A stretch of 64,000 nucleotides of DNA from Aspidiotus rigidus (Eukaryota > Arthropoda > Insecta > Hemiptera > Diaspididae): contig JAVHKY010000005.1 in NCBI GenBank assembly GCA_035079385.1, positions 186,001 through 250,000 of the forward strand, read 5' to 3'. Made by a program: the position numbers and the translations under genes. How positions within the stretch are numbered: the first letter of the stretch is position 1; each line of letters starts with the position of its first letter. Of this stretch, positions 42,701 to 55,689 are shown piece after piece. The notes below the pieces were generated by a model. That model was not told where the DNA came from. It saw only the letters and a list, made by a program, of their open reading frames with translations, and made no database searches.

Positions 42701-43884
42701 CCTAAAAAGTGATTACAATACGGTCGGCTAGCGCCAGCGCCGACCCTAAAAATGGCAACTCAATCGGCTCCCACGCAGAAATAGTTTCAAGGGGATTATT
42801 TGAAAAATGTTCGGTGTCCGCCATTCTTCATCTGTCCGGAAAATTGACATTCCGATAGGAGTGGAGGGTAATCGGCGGCTGAATTTGGCGCAAAAAATAT
42901 CAGAAACCTTGAAAGGTCGCTGTTTGAATGGTCATTGGCATTAATATGGATTCAAACGTTCTCACCTAGATCCCTCATTGCTCTCTCGGTCGGCTTATTT
43001 TGAAGATCGTAAGTGCCAGTGAACTTTGGTTTTGTATCATATCTTCCTAAGAAGTTGATCCACAATTTATTGAGCTAAACTGTCAAGCGTCCACACATGG
43101 AACAGATTTCACAAGTTTTCCGCCTAGACCGTCATAAGTCCACCACAACTTCAATTTTTCAATTCTCTCATTGACTTATCATCTTGACACAGAAGAGGTC
43201 GGGCTTCTGAGGAGCTTTTGAAATCTCAAAAAAAAATGCACAACAGCTTGAATGATACATGATTGGCTCTTCCTACAAACAGCTTGGATCTAATCGCATC
43301 TCTCCTTAGGACCTTCATAGAACTACACTGAATTGATATTCTGATATTTCTGACGTCCATCAGCAAAGAATTGATGAGACCTGATATTGAGTCAAGTCCA
43401 GCACATGCTAAGTTGATGTCACTCATGCTCACGACACTTTCCTTTTCCTGAAATTATGAGAATTGGAGCTAGCGGACGAGTGTACAACCGATATTCTGAT
43501 AAAATCAAGACCAATGTATCGATATAATCGATTGATATCGGTAGTTTTACATAGTATTTCTTTGCAAACGCACAAAGACATATACACGATTCAATGTCTT
43601 TCTATGAAGTGGAGAAATTTACTTAAACTTTTTCGGGACAAGATTTTGCACCTTTTTGACTGATGGAATTACCTCTAATTCTTGAAAATAAAATTTTCGC
43701 TTTTGGTGCTGACGATCGGTACGAGTAACGATGCAGTCAAACGTCATTAGGCTGAGTTTACACAATGAAAATTGTCATACTCGTATTGATAGAGGAGAGG
43801 TCTCGAATTTATTCAAAAAGAACGATAGTTGAATTCCTCTTTTGCTACCCTTTAGAATCACAGAATTTAGTTGGATTTAGCATT
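42701..43884. other. No recognisable gene
   Basis: Mixed sequence. Frames of 66-68 codons on both strands lack support. No repeat or RNA gene recognised. Confidence 0.4.
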
Positions 43885-44235
43885 CGATTCTCTTTTCACA
43901 ATCCTTGGCGAGTCATTTATAATTCTTGAAAGTTCATTCTGATCAAATCAAATAATCAATTGAACAAAAAATTGATGTTTGGTGACTTGTTTTAAAGTTT
44001 TTTAAAATAACACACTTTCAGTTTTTTTGTTTTTTAGCCATTCGCTAATTGCTAACTTCACATAAGTCATGACTCGCACTGAAGTCATAATTTTGTAAAT
44101 TTATAATAGCGTTTCATTCAAATTTTAGCCTTTCCAAAAATTAGGCATCCCTCCTTGTTCACGCTGACGTCATACTGCGCCAGAACAGGGTTGCGTCTTC
44201 CCAGAAATTGACCAAATTTCGTCGGGAACAAAAAT
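43885..44235 (-). repeat. Interspersed repeat B, copy 2
   Basis: Reverse-orientation copy of 4,845-5,150, with shared blocks GAAAGTTCATTCTGATCAAA, AGTCATGACTCGCACTGAAG and TTCACGCTGACGTCATACTG. It is slightly longer than copy 1 because of small insertions. Confidence 0.75.
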
Positions 44236-44279
44236 ACCATTCCCTCTTCCCTCGACACCCATTCCTAATATGAGCCATA

Positions 44280-44945
44280 TCGACTTGAAATCAACGATGG
44301 TTTTGAGTTCCCTCATATCGACCGCAAATTGACTAGAAATTGAGTCAAAATTGACGGTTTATTTTTATTATCAACTTCAAAATTAAATCAACTTCCGGTA
44401 TTATAGATTATGTCGGCCCAAAGTTGCCGTCAATTTCAGGTCAATTTTATTTTCTGTTGACCTAAAATCGACTGCTCTGCTGCGTCATTTTGATGTACAC
44501 AAGTTGACTTCAAATTGACCCAAAATTGACGTTGATTTTAGATCGTTTATGAAGTCAACCAGCTTGTATTTTATAGGCACTAAATATCCAACATTTATCA
44601 ATGTAAGAATTCAAATTATATTCAAAATATTGAGGGGAATGGACTCAAAACCAACTATACAGATCAACGTTTCGAATCAGTTCGAAAATATCCATTCAAT
44701 ATCAACTCCAGTTTGACGCCGATTTGAGATTGATTTGGAGTCGACTAGCGTACATTACCAGAAAACTTGACTTGAAATTGACGCAATAAAGCAGTCGATT
44801 TTAGGTCAACAAAAAATTTGGAGAAGTCGACTCGCAATTGATCTGAAATTGATATCAATTTTTTGTAGACATTAATCTAGTATCGTGAGTCGATTCAATT
44901 TTGACGTCGACAATGAGTCAACTTCTAGTCCATTTTGACCGTGGT
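44280..44945. repeat. GTCGACT-type degenerate repeat, copy 2
   Basis: The same phrases as 17,285-17,640 (AAATTGAC, GTCGACT, CAGTCGATTTTAGGTCAAC) occur at irregular spacing. Old, decayed satellite. A related short stretch occurs near 61,310-61,400. Confidence 0.55.
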
Positions 44946-46170
44946 AATTGAAGAAAATTTAAAAATATAACTTTGGCTTTGTATTCATTTTCAAGTGATA
45001 TCACGCCCAATCTTCCGTGCCTAATTGTACCTGTACCCAATCGATCTTTTCGCCCACGACGTATCAAAGTCCATGCCCAAATGACAGCGATCCACTGGTT
45101 CAGACGGATTACATATGAGATTCAGTAAAAATTGGTCGCGGCCCCCTAATAGCAGGAAAATTGACCTCATCGTAACAAAAATTGATAAAAAATGTACGTG
45201 CGAACTCTACGTAATGAGGTCAAAAATAATCTGAACTCCCAGCTTCATGATTTATGTTATGAACCCGCTCTCCTTTCCAGACATAGAACAAACAATTTGG
45301 ATTACCTCAGCCCCATGCGACGATTTTTCTCATCGAAAATCTATTCAAATTTTGAATTTTAATTCTTCAGCACTGAGTTTGCAGTGAATATAAATTAAAC
45401 TCTCCTCGACCTCCTTGATACATATTTTGAAGTATTGTAATGAAGTACGCGTACGTATTATTCTTTTGAAATATAGGAAACGTGTTCCAACGTAAACAAA
45501 AGCAATCTCTCTATTTTTTCGCTCTCCTCTATCGCAGATCATTTACATCGCATGTACTTGACACGAAAAATGATAAGTATTTCACAAAAATCGCACAATT
45601 TTTAGGTTATGCACGCGCCGCAATAAATGTGATAAGACTATTAATAAAAATATCAATAGTACGTGTTCTAACATTCCTCACAGTAGCGATGAAAATAATC
45701 AATAAGATCGGCGAAGTCCAAAAATATGATGTATGAATGTATGCACTCGAATACGCAAACTACGGTGAGAGAGTGAGAGAGGGTGAAAGCGCAATAGAAT
45801 CGGCACAATTTTCTTAGATAAAAAGTGTTAATGAGGCGAGCGTTATTCATTTGACAACGATTTGATGCGATTATTATGAAACGCTACATCATTTATAGGC
45901 GGATAAAAAATTAATTATGAAGATACACTTTCAAACTGGTTCATTGAGTCAGCTATTCTTGTACTTAGACACGTATACGTATTTATTATAATAAATACTA
46001 GATATACGTGTCTTCAAACTCATCGAAGACTGATATTACAACATCGAATACCCTTGAAATTCTAATTAAAGAAAAACGGACTGCAGATTCATTCAAGAGA
46101 CGAAGTGCGCAGCTATCGGAGAGATTCTTGTAAATAATAAATAGATGGCACATAATTTGATACGAGTTCT
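44946..46170. other. No recognisable gene
   Basis: AT-rich, with frames of 60-84 codons and no recognisable domain. A GAGAGAGTGAGAGAGG stretch lies near 45,768. No RNA gene was recognised. Confidence 0.4.
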
Positions 46171-46173
46171 AAT

Positions 46174-46610
46174 TTACTCGAGTCTGTTCTCCGAGTCTTG
46201 CTCGAGAGAGTCATCGGTGCAGGCAAAGTTACAAATCCATCTCTTCTTTAGGTGCTTCAGAATACAGTCGTACTCAATATTCCAAAGTAGGTAACCAACC
46301 ACGCTACCCTGCGGCTTCCCGAGTATTACTCTCCCGCCGTTGAAATATCTCTTCATTATCTCAATCAGCTACCTTGAAATTGAGTATCTTTGGAGCTCCT
46401 TTCCCTCACTGGCTTTCTTCATTTTCTCCAGCGTCTTTGTCAGGACTAACAGGCAGTCTCTATAGTTTCTGTTCTTTCTAAAACCATGTTGACTCTCAGA
46501 TACTTTCCCATTCATTGCCATGCTATACATCGCTCCATTAACTGTCTCAACATGAGTAAAATTGTCAAGGGCTGGTATGAGTTGCCTCAAGATGATCTCC
46601 TTTATTCTTT
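46174..46610 (-). pseudogene. R1-like LINE reverse transcriptase relic
   Basis: Minus-strand pieces: SESQHGFRKNRNYRDCLLVL with TKTLEKMKKASEGKE (46,590-46,369), then GKPQGSVVGYLLWNIEYDCI and FACTDDSL (46,356-46,174). These correspond to the fingers region (QHGFRKGRS..), motif B (G.PQGSVLGPLLWNI.YD) and motif C (FADD, here with an inserted residue) of R1-clade elements. Motif A is missing between the two frames, and both ends are lost. A TA element lies 110 bases away. Inactive. Confidence 0.75.
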
Positions 46611-46720
46611 AGTACCGAAACGAAAGGAGTGAGCCCGTCTGTTACCTGTAAGCTAGTTAGACCAACATACACCTAGTGTACACTGAATTCTGGTCTGTCA
46701 CCCATTAGTACTTAACTGTA

Positions 46721-48798
46721 GTGTAGGCAAATAAGAAAAAAAAAAAAAAACCTTTTGCTGGAGCAAACGTTTCATAGCTGAAAATGGTTCAGGATGTGGT
46801 CCTGAAAAACATACTGAAAATACCGTGTTTTTCCCCTCGAGTTTCTTTTTTTATTGGGGTTCGACCCCCTACAAAAAAAAAGGGGAAAAAAATACTTTTT
46901 CGCCTATATCGCGTGATATTGAAATTTTATTAAAAAATGTTTCAAACAAAAGTTGTTGCTTGTTAAACTTTCTACCAAATAACGTATTTAACTTTCATAT
47001 TTATTCTATTTCCATCTTTTCACTGTTTCTATCACTGGTACAGAAATTGCCTTTACAATCTGTAATGATGTAAGACTTCCATAATTGAGCACCAAAACTA
47101 TCTAAAAACATCGAAAGCCCTTTTTCACAGACTAGTTGCTCCATCCTGAAAGCTGAATAGCTCATTTGATAGGATATTCACCCAGGAACAAATTTTATTT
47201 GATACACTTTTTCATAAAATTTCAATTTCACGCTATATAGGCGAAAAACTAATTTTGGTCCTCTTTTGAACGGCCTTTTAAGGCTTTGCCGGGACATTAA
47301 TGGTAGGCTGGATATTGAATACTTTATTTGGCCGGAAATTTAACGAGGAACAACTTTTGTTTGAAACATTTTTCAATAAAATTTCAATTTGTGAGATATA
47401 TAGAGGACTCTTTTGAACGGCCTTTGAAATGGCACTAATTGGTACAGGCTGAAAGTTGAATACGTTATTTGGTAGAAAATTCAACCAGGAACAACTTTTA
47501 TTTGATACATTTTTTCATAAAATTTCAATTTCACGCGATATAGGCGAAAAACTAATTTTGGTCCTCTTTTGAACGGCCTTTTAAGGCTATGCCGGGGCAC
47601 TAATTGACCTAGGCTGAACATTAGTTACGTTATTTGGTAGGAAATTCAACCAGGAACAACTTTTATTAGATATATTTTTTCATAAAATTTCAATTTTGGG
47701 AGATATATGGAAAAACTGATTCTGGTCCTTATTTGAACGGCCTTTTAAGGCTTTGCCGGGACACTAATTGACCTAGGCTGAATATTGAATACGTTATTTG
47801 GTAGGAAATTTAACGAGGAACAACTTTTGTTTGGAACATTTGTAAATAAAATTTAAATTTGTGAGATGTATGGAGGACTCTTTTGAACGACCTTTGCAAA
47901 GGCACTAATTGGTATAGGCTGAAAGTTGAATACGTCATTTGGTAGGAAATTCAACCAGGAACAACTTTTATTTGATACATTTTTTCATAAGATTCCAATT
48001 TTGGGAGATATATGGAAAAACTTACATTGGTCCTCTTTTGAACAGCCTTTCAAGGCTTTGCCGGGACACTAATTGACCTAGGCTGAACATTGAATACGTT
48101 ATTTGGTAGGAAATATAACGAGGAACAACTTTTGTTTGGAACATTTTTTAATTAAAATTCAATTTGTGGGATACATGGAGGACTCTTTTGAACGGCCTTT
48201 GAAAAGGCTCTAATTTGTATAGGCTGAAAGTTGAATACGTTATTTGGTAGGAAATTCAACGAGGAACAACTTTTATTTGATACATTTTTTCATAAAATTT
48301 CAATTTCACGCGATATAGGCGAAAAACTAATTTTGGTCCTCTTTTGAACGGCCTTTTAAGACTTTGCCGGGACACTAATTGACCTAGGCTGAACATTGAA
48401 TACGTCATTTCGCAGGAAATTTAACGAGGAACAACTTTTGTTGGAATATTTTTCAATAAAATTTCAATTTTGAGAGATATATGGAGGACTTTTTTGAACG
48501 GCGTTTGCAAAGGCACTAATGGGTATAGGCTGAAAATTGAATACGTTATTTGGTAGGAAATTTAACGGGGGACAACATTTGTTTGAGATATTTTTTGATA
48601 AAATTTCAATTTCACGCGATATAGGCGAAAAACCTAATTTTTGGGGGCTCGAACCCCCATAAAAAAAGAAGCTCGAGGGGAAAAACGCGGGACTTTTAGT
48701 ATGTTGTTCAGGACCACATCATGAACCATTTTCAGCAAAGAAACGTTTACTACAGCAAATTTTTTTTTTTTTTCAATATTGCTCTAATTTGCCTAGAC
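46721..48798. mobile_element. TA-flanked long-TIR element, copy 2 (2.08 kb), mostly tandem units
   Basis: Ends GTGTAGGCAAATAAG and, reversed from the right, GTCTAGGCAAATTAG. TA lies at 46,719-20 and 48,799-800. TIRs of about 150 bases include GCTGGAGCAAACGTTTC, GTTCAGGATGTGGTCC and a GGGGTTCGA-type block. Inside, ten forward units with the GGAACAACTTTTRTTTGA core lie near 47,185, 47,345, 47,487, 47,650, 47,815, 47,957, 48,117, 48,260, 48,427 and 48,567, alternating ~163 and ~142 bases. One inverted unit is at ~46,950. The gene relic of copy 1 is absent. No transposase. Confidence 0.78.
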
Positions 48799-48800
48799 TA

Positions 48801-51800
48801 CCAAGGCTAAGAAACAAGCCCATCTGTTACTCATCACCAAGTTAGCCAACGTACCTACGGTTTACTTGGTAGCAGAAACTGATGAGGCACATGAGTTCTA
48901 AGCCTATGAGACAGTATACTAAGCTTGGACTAAGGTGGAGGAAATGAAGCACTGGCCCTGGGCCCGCGCATTTTAGGGACCACCGCGATTTCAGTTTAAG
49001 AATCATCAATGAACAACCAAAAGTATTATATACGTATTATGAAACACAGATAGGATTGGGCCCTGTGCACATTAAAAGACTTTCTTTTTTGGAGACACGC
49101 GAGGAGAATTTCTGCACGCCGATGAATTTGGTGAGGTGAAGGCCATGAGAAAGATAACGGTTCCATCGGCGCTACTTGTTTTTGCCTGTAGGCAATCAAC
49201 TGGTTCGTTATTCGGAGTTGGATATAGTGGCTGACATCGGATGTAACAAGAAAAATTCGGGGGTTGATACGCGGTAGTCTCGTGACAACTTTTACGGCTT
49301 AGTCGACTATTTATCCATCATGAGTCCGCTGTCAGAGTAAATGAGTGAAATGAACGTTGTAAACCGCTGATGAGGAGGATATGAGATTTGAAGCACTAAG
49401 AATGGTAGCTGATGAAGAAGGTGTGAGAGTTAAAATTTATTCTAGACATTGGAAAATAGCTTGGATTTCGGCTGTTAGGATTGTGACGGAGTTGCGTGAC
49501 AGTGAAGCGAAATTTTGTTGTTATGCAAAACTGTCATTGAATTTTAACGAAGTGAAGGGCGATAATAGCGCTACTTTGATAACGTAGAGTTTTCAGGAAG
49601 TGGGGGTGCTAGACAGAAGTATTGGTCGATTTTTCGAATGATTCGCGAAGTTTAAAAACTATTTTTGGTTGAAGTGTGGGTAGGTAAAATGGAAAGATAC
49701 AGTGAAACTTGATACTTTTGGATATTAGTTGATGCCAGCTAAAGTTAGAAGTTATTGAGGATTTTTTTCAGGGAGGAGGGCCCTCACAAAAATTTGGCTA
49801 GATCCGGCCGAGGCCGTGACCTACTTTGAGGACTTATCCACAAGCTCGCCTAAGATTTCAACTCGCTAATGACGTCGAAGGCAGACGTAGCATTGACCTA
49901 CTTTAGAGAATACAAATGACGTCATCCACCGTGGAAAGTTATTTATTCCGCTATACCAGAACATTTCTACTATTTCTGCTTTGCGAGTCATTCGATCAAT
50001 TTTTCACAGATTTTAAAACAATTAGATCTCTTCACACGTAGGAAGGTTCTGTTATATACCTACAAAAGAGGCTACGAGATTAGAGAAAACGGACCGAAGA
50101 CAAAACGACTCGAGGAGATAGGTGATCACCTAGCTGGGCTAAAAGGGACTCTTTCCCACTCACGATAGATAGAGAGAAGTGGTAGATGAGTCTTCTCCGA
50201 ACTAAGCGATCATCATTATTGAACTCTACACTTTCAAAAAGGGCAAAATTCGTTATAATTCTCATTTTATCAGAGAGAGCTTACGATAAAGACGAGCGGG
50301 CACTAGGCGGTGGATGAGTTTATTACGAGTGGCGTACTTTTGGGAGGAGTCAGAACAAAAACGCAAGGATATAAAAATAGCCGTGCTAAAATCACTGAAC
50401 ACACTTTAACTCCTCTGTAGTACCACCTCTACCCCAAATCACCAGAGTTCTTAAATTCCATTCAACCTTCTCAACCCGAAGGTGACCTTATACACATTGG
50501 CTTACAATTTTAATCCTCTTCTTGCTAATTTCATTCCTTGTTATCGAACGTACAGTATAACTCATCATGGGACCTCTTCTTCCGGCGTTCATTGCGCGAG
50601 AGCTCGATTTATTCGCTCCAAGCAAACATCCTGGTTCACGTCCGTAAGGACACCAGAAATGTTAATTCGAACCAAACAAATTCTGTGGTAAACTCGTGAC
50701 ATTTGATCATGATATATAATCCTAAGCTAGTTTTGAATGGTTTCTTCATCGATATTATTTGTGTAGGTATTATCAATCGGAGTGCGAATACACCCGTGAG
50801 TTATGTCGTTTCTCGAAAAATTTGCTTACAGCCTTGAAGCTTCTACTTGATTATGCATGAATTCGTCTCTGTCAGAAAGTGTCACCTTTGATGCCGGGTT
50901 CAGAAGATGATTCGAATTTCACGCAATTTCATGATAATGTTACAAAGTTTTGTTTCGGAAACAGTGGAGGTAGGGATAGCGTAAGTGGAAAGAGTGATTT
51001 GAGGAGTTCAAGAATCGGAACATACATATAAAAAGGTTTGCAAGATCTGTTCTACCACAACTGTCGAAGAATTTGAATCTCTTCTCTAAATTTTGACCTT
51101 GTGTTTTAGAGTAAGGCAAAAAGAAACATATTCAAGCCCTCTACTAACCGTCATAATCATTCACGTTCACGAAAATTTCTCGATTATCATATTATACGTT
51201 CTGACAGTTCGGGTTGAACTTTTTCACGACCTATAAAAACGAATGTTATTTGATTCATTCGACGAACAGAAGAAACAAACAGGAATAATTCGTGATCTAA
51301 TTGATACAAGTTTATAAAATAAATATCGTTTGTCGGGTATAAACAACTTCCATACAACATTTAATTCACGAAAATTTACGTTATCACGCGGTGACACAAA
51401 AGAAAATGAATTTTTTAAAACAAATGAATAATGCATATTAGAAATTCAGAATACGTTCCAAATCTTCATCGAGCGAAAGAGAAAGTAATATAGGTAGAAT
51501 AAACAACGCGACATCGCGTGATTTTTTTATCGGGTAAGAATATTTCAAGGTTGTGACATTTGAAATGCGGAAGAAAAGAAGTTCGTGTAATAAGATATCT
51601 ATCTAGTGTACAGTAAGAATGTCAGGATTTTGTAATACAGCAATAAACTGCTTACCGATTTAAAAAAAAAAAACGCAATACTACACTACTTTCCTATACC
51701 GAACTTACGAGGAATGCAGAAAATTACATAACGGATAGGAATAATGGACGGAGTCAGAAATAATTAGGTAATGCAAGAGCGAGAGGATGGGCGGACTAAA

Positions 51801-52060
51801 AAGAACCGGAAATTTATGGTTTAATACGAGCTGCGCCGCTTCATTCGACCAGCATCCACTAAAATGCATCTCGAACCGCCCTACTTACTCGAGTAACAAC
51901 TACTTCAAAAAAGTCGAGGTATGTTATCTTCGCAGGATTTTCGAATTATATTTAATAGTACCTCACCGATACCTAGGACAGATGAATATCAGCAGCGATG
52001 GCTGCGGGATGAGACCTCACTCTTGCCACTAGTAGACGATATCACGAATGCAGACAACGT
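48801..52060. other. No recognisable gene; one weak promoter-like site
   Basis: Mostly unique AT-rich sequence. A 68-codon plus-strand frame (49,381-49,587) has gene-like composition but no family I recognise. At 50,369 TATAAAAATAG is followed by TCACTG at 50,391. That pairing resembles a core promoter, but at 22-24 bases it is too close for the usual spacing, so it is only weak evidence. No RNA genes or repeats were recognised. Confidence 0.35.
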
Positions 52061-52069
52061 GTGGAAGCT

Positions 52070-53290
52070 TTAGAAAAAACATCTAGTCTGCGGCTGCCCG
52101 CAGGGGTCGGTGCTGGGTCCAATCCTTCGGAATATTATTCCAGGTCGGGTGCTGGAAAAGATGGTTGCCATGCGTACGCGATCGATACAATGGCCATTGT
52201 GGACGCAAATGACAAATGAAGTTCACCAACGTAGTCGAACTGATAATCGAATGCTTGGAAAAAACTCAACTTGATGAAAACCGAGGCTGTGGTGCTAGGC
52301 ACAATCCCCAAAACAACGTTCAACATTAGGACTAATATAGTAACTTTTCTTAACGTCATGAAGTATTTGGGCGTGAAAATTGACTGGCGTCCAAGGTTGG
52401 AAGCCCATCTCGCTTACATTGAAGAAAAAGCCAGCAAGACCAGCAAGACGCTGCCTAAAATCTTGAGTCTGCGCCAAAATACAATTGGGTATTCGACAGA
52501 AGTACGTAACTTTGACTATATACCTCTTATGGACTGAGCTAAGACGACATTTAACCGTGGAAAGATATGATAAGAAAATAAGATGCGGAGGACTCAACAT
52601 AGGCGACGCGGTTGACTGCGGAGGGAGGAGAAGCTGTTACTCCTCCGCGCGGAGTCCGCCGCACGCTATACGTGTTTCCACGATCGTTTAACATTGCAGT
52701 ATATGGACGAAGCTCAGTCCATAAGAGGTATACAGTCAAAGGCACATAAGAATGTGCTTGATGGAACGACAGGAGCATATGCTACAGCCACATCCTGACT
52801 AAGAGGGCAAACCGAGAAAAAGTGAACAGCATGTATCGGGCACAGGGCCGTATCAAACTACAAAGCCTGTGCCATCACGATGGCACGAGGTTTTCTTATT
52901 GGATGACAGGTCCAATGGTGGTTTTTCAACAGGCAGATGATCAATCTTACCCCATTAGTAGAACACCTTAATTTAGAGATGCTTCCCCTTTGCCAGCAGC
53001 AGTGGAATACAGCCCCAGTTGGGAAAATGACTGAAAAGTGGAGCCGCAGTAGCATTCCAAAAGTGAACTATTGCACTCCGGAAGTAGACTTCTACACCAG
53101 TGCAGCTATGCTTCAGGAACTACTTAAGGAAAGTACACAGCAGCAAATAAGGAGGAAACATCTGAGTATGTCCTCAAAGAATGCCCTAGATTTAGCGAGA
53201 GACGCCCTGGAGCTCTGGACTGGGAGAAATTCGAAGCCCGAGACCATCTAAAAAGGATAGTTCAAGCACTGGAGGTCATTGAGCAGCTGG
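52070..53290 (+). pseudogene. R1-like LINE reverse transcriptase relic, split by a small element
   Basis: Plus-strand pieces across frames: GCPQGSVLGPIL (motif B, ~52,090); GCHAYAIDTMAIVDAND (~52,150-52,210), where the FADD catalytic motif is degraded; LMKTEAVVLGTIPKTTFNIR and MKYLGVKIDWRPRLEAHLAY (~52,270-52,420); and a C-terminal EYVLKECPRFSERRPGALDW (~53,164-53,225). These follow the R1-clade RT order. Frameshifts are frequent, and a palindromic element sits at 52,509-52,742. The stretch 52,800-53,150 is in no recognisable register. Inactive. Confidence 0.72.
52509..52742. mobile_element. Small palindromic element (~234 bp) inside the RT relic
   Basis: Inverted ends of about 32 bases: left ACTTTGACTATATACCTCTT followed by ATGGACTGAGCT (52,509-52,540), right the complement (52,711-52,742) with two to three differences. 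The interior is GC-richer (GGAGGGAGGAGAAGC, CTCCTCCGCGCGGAGTCCGC), unlike the flanks. It encodes nothing supportable. Confidence 0.6.
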
Positions 53291-55254
53291 AGGTTTGAGA
53301 GAAGCGTCCATAATTCTTTGAGGGTACACGGAGCCACCATCAACTGTCCTTCACCTAGAAGACCACGGTGAGTTCGCGGGACAATTGATGAACGTTGCGG
53401 GTGATGAGTGGGAGGTTTTTTTTTTGTGAGAGAAGATGACGCGAAGAGAATTTTATACTGTAAAAATGTTGCTTAATCAACTTTTTTGCCAATTTCCTCT
53501 CAGCTCTTTAGTCAAAATCCAATAATTATTTCACGCTCTCCTGTACGTCAGTCGTTCCTGCAAAATATGAATTCGATAGACTTCTCAATCCAATCCTCTA
53601 CCTAAAAGTTGGCCGATCTTACACCGTCCTCAGCATAAATCTTAAGATTTATCTACCTTGCACATGTCCATTGGAAAGTCAGTCTCACAACAGACTTAGA
53701 ACAATTGAAGATGAACCCATACCTCGCTAGAAACTCTCGCCACAAAAAAGTCATTCTCTCCCACATCTCAAAATTGGCCACTAACACCTCACTTATTCTC
53801 ACTTCTTCCTAGGTCTCCATTCTTCTTCCTATGGCAGCCTTGACGGATGGCCAGAATATGCACGGCGGATGTAAAAAAAGCCTTCTTCCATGGCATTATG
53901 CTTGTATTGGTGTGTTTAGACGAGCCTATCTCATCGTTATCAAATCTGTACGCCCCGCATGGCGGCCAGGTTCTTTCTCGTGTAATTACTACCTCTAAAT
54001 AATCTGACAACACAACACTATTTCTCTTGTTTTGTCCTTCAAAATCTCCGCTCTACTTTATGCGTACCTCCTTTTACATCTTCCGCCTTATGTAACAACT
54101 CTGAAACCGTATTAGATTCCCTCAATTGCACTCCATGTGTTTCTTTATGCTGGATTGATACTCTTCTCTCATTGTGAAATCGTAATATTGAAACTTTTAG
54201 AGCTGGTGACCCACATTTTTAGGGAACAAAAAAAGAAATTAAAAATCAATTCCAAGTGTAATTAGCGTTGACTTCCTTGCAGTGATCGGCTGCATGAGAA
54301 GCATCTCGGCATCAGGCAACAAGCAAGAAAATCCAATACATTAGTTTTTGTTATCTGGGTGTTGAGTTGCTTTTGCTTAGTTGCCTACCCTACCAATGCA
54401 GCCCAGCACATATTCTCAAGATCTATTCGCAAGATATGAAAAATTTTTCGAATAGAAATATGTAGTCAATGAGGGAGCACAAAGAGAAGAAACACTGATT
54501 CTTTGTGCAACAAACTCTCGCGAAAATAACAACGATCGACCTTGAAGGAGACCCGACAAAGACAGAGGAGCTCTGGTAATTTTCAGAGAAACGAAATTTA
54601 GAAGGGAAAAAAGAGTCGGGTAAAGTGAAATTGAAGTTCGATGAAGACTGAGAGATACGATTTCAGACGGAGTTGGAAATCGGAAAAATTGATCCTTGTA
54701 GAACAGACGACGATAACGTTAGCTCTAGAGGAAAAGAGATAGAATGAGGAAAAACCATGTAACATCGATAGCATCACTCGACGCTTAGCGAGCTATATTT
54801 CGAAATGGTTTGATGTGCGAGAAAGCAGACGTTCAACATTGACCAGTTGATAACAGTTTGCGAAATTTCACTATCGTCACACATAGATAACAAGCCCAGC
54901 AATTCTCCTCTTTCCCGAGAAAAAATAATCTATTTTCAAGGTTATTATTTCACACTATTTCGAGATCAAGCTGCGACGCGACGATTATATAAATGTTTTA
55001 TCCACACGTTGTTTACAAATAATTTCGAATACACTTGTTCATGACGATAGAATACGATAAGATAAGAATCCCTTGAACATTTTGAAACATTATTCAACTA
55101 TGATATACTGAGAAAGGAAGCATGCACGTCATCAGAGGGATTATGAAACATTCTACAGTACCTATTAATTTATTGAACATCCAGGTACCGGCAAATTTTG
55201 AGAATTCAAAGTGGCAGACACCAAATAGAATGATTTCATATGACGTCACACAGC
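53291..55254. other. No recognisable gene
   Basis: AT-rich, with frames up to 74 codons and no domain evidence. No tandem array, terminal repeat or RNA gene was recognised. Confidence 0.4.
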
Positions 55255-55350
55255 CAATCACTCATACCACTTTTAGCCAAGGCACATATTTACTCCCATA
55301 AGAATAACACAGAGAGCAAAGATCACAACATATTTAATTCAGTTCGCCAT
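55255..55350. repeat. Partial copy of the 9,451-9,716 palindromic repeat
   Basis: Shares TTTACTCCCATAAGAATA and GAGAGCAAAGATCACA with one arm of that repeat. Only one arm is recognisable here. Confidence 0.5.
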
Positions 55351-55689
55351 TTTTCAAATGGCGAACCCAACTAACTGGGTATAAAGTGGAAACTTTATGG
55401 GCTAGAACTAATAGATTGCGATATATTGCGTCAATCGACAATCAGAGATTGATTCGGTAGAGTATTAGCTTTTAGATGATGGAAACTTTGGCTGACAATA
55501 TGCGCCAATGGTAGAGGTACAATTCATTAAAAAACACGAGGTAACGAAATTTGAAAGGAACATCGTCAATTGGCGATAGGGGTAGAACTACGCTACTGCC
55601 GCTCCTAAAGCTGCGTGATATTAGAGTCCTTAATGATAAGAGTGAATAGAATTTGAGCTCGTATAACAAAATATAGAATGACTCTCATT

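Noticed and set aside
46850..46875. GGGGTTCGACCCCC as a tRNA T-arm
   Set aside because: No acceptor, D-arm or anticodon arm could be paired around it. It is a small palindrome in the TIR of the TA element, also present at 19,203 and 48,643.
50369..50396. TATAAAAATAG plus TCACTG as a core promoter
   Set aside because: The spacing of 22-24 bases is too short, and no supportable exon follows. Kept only as a note in the region entry.
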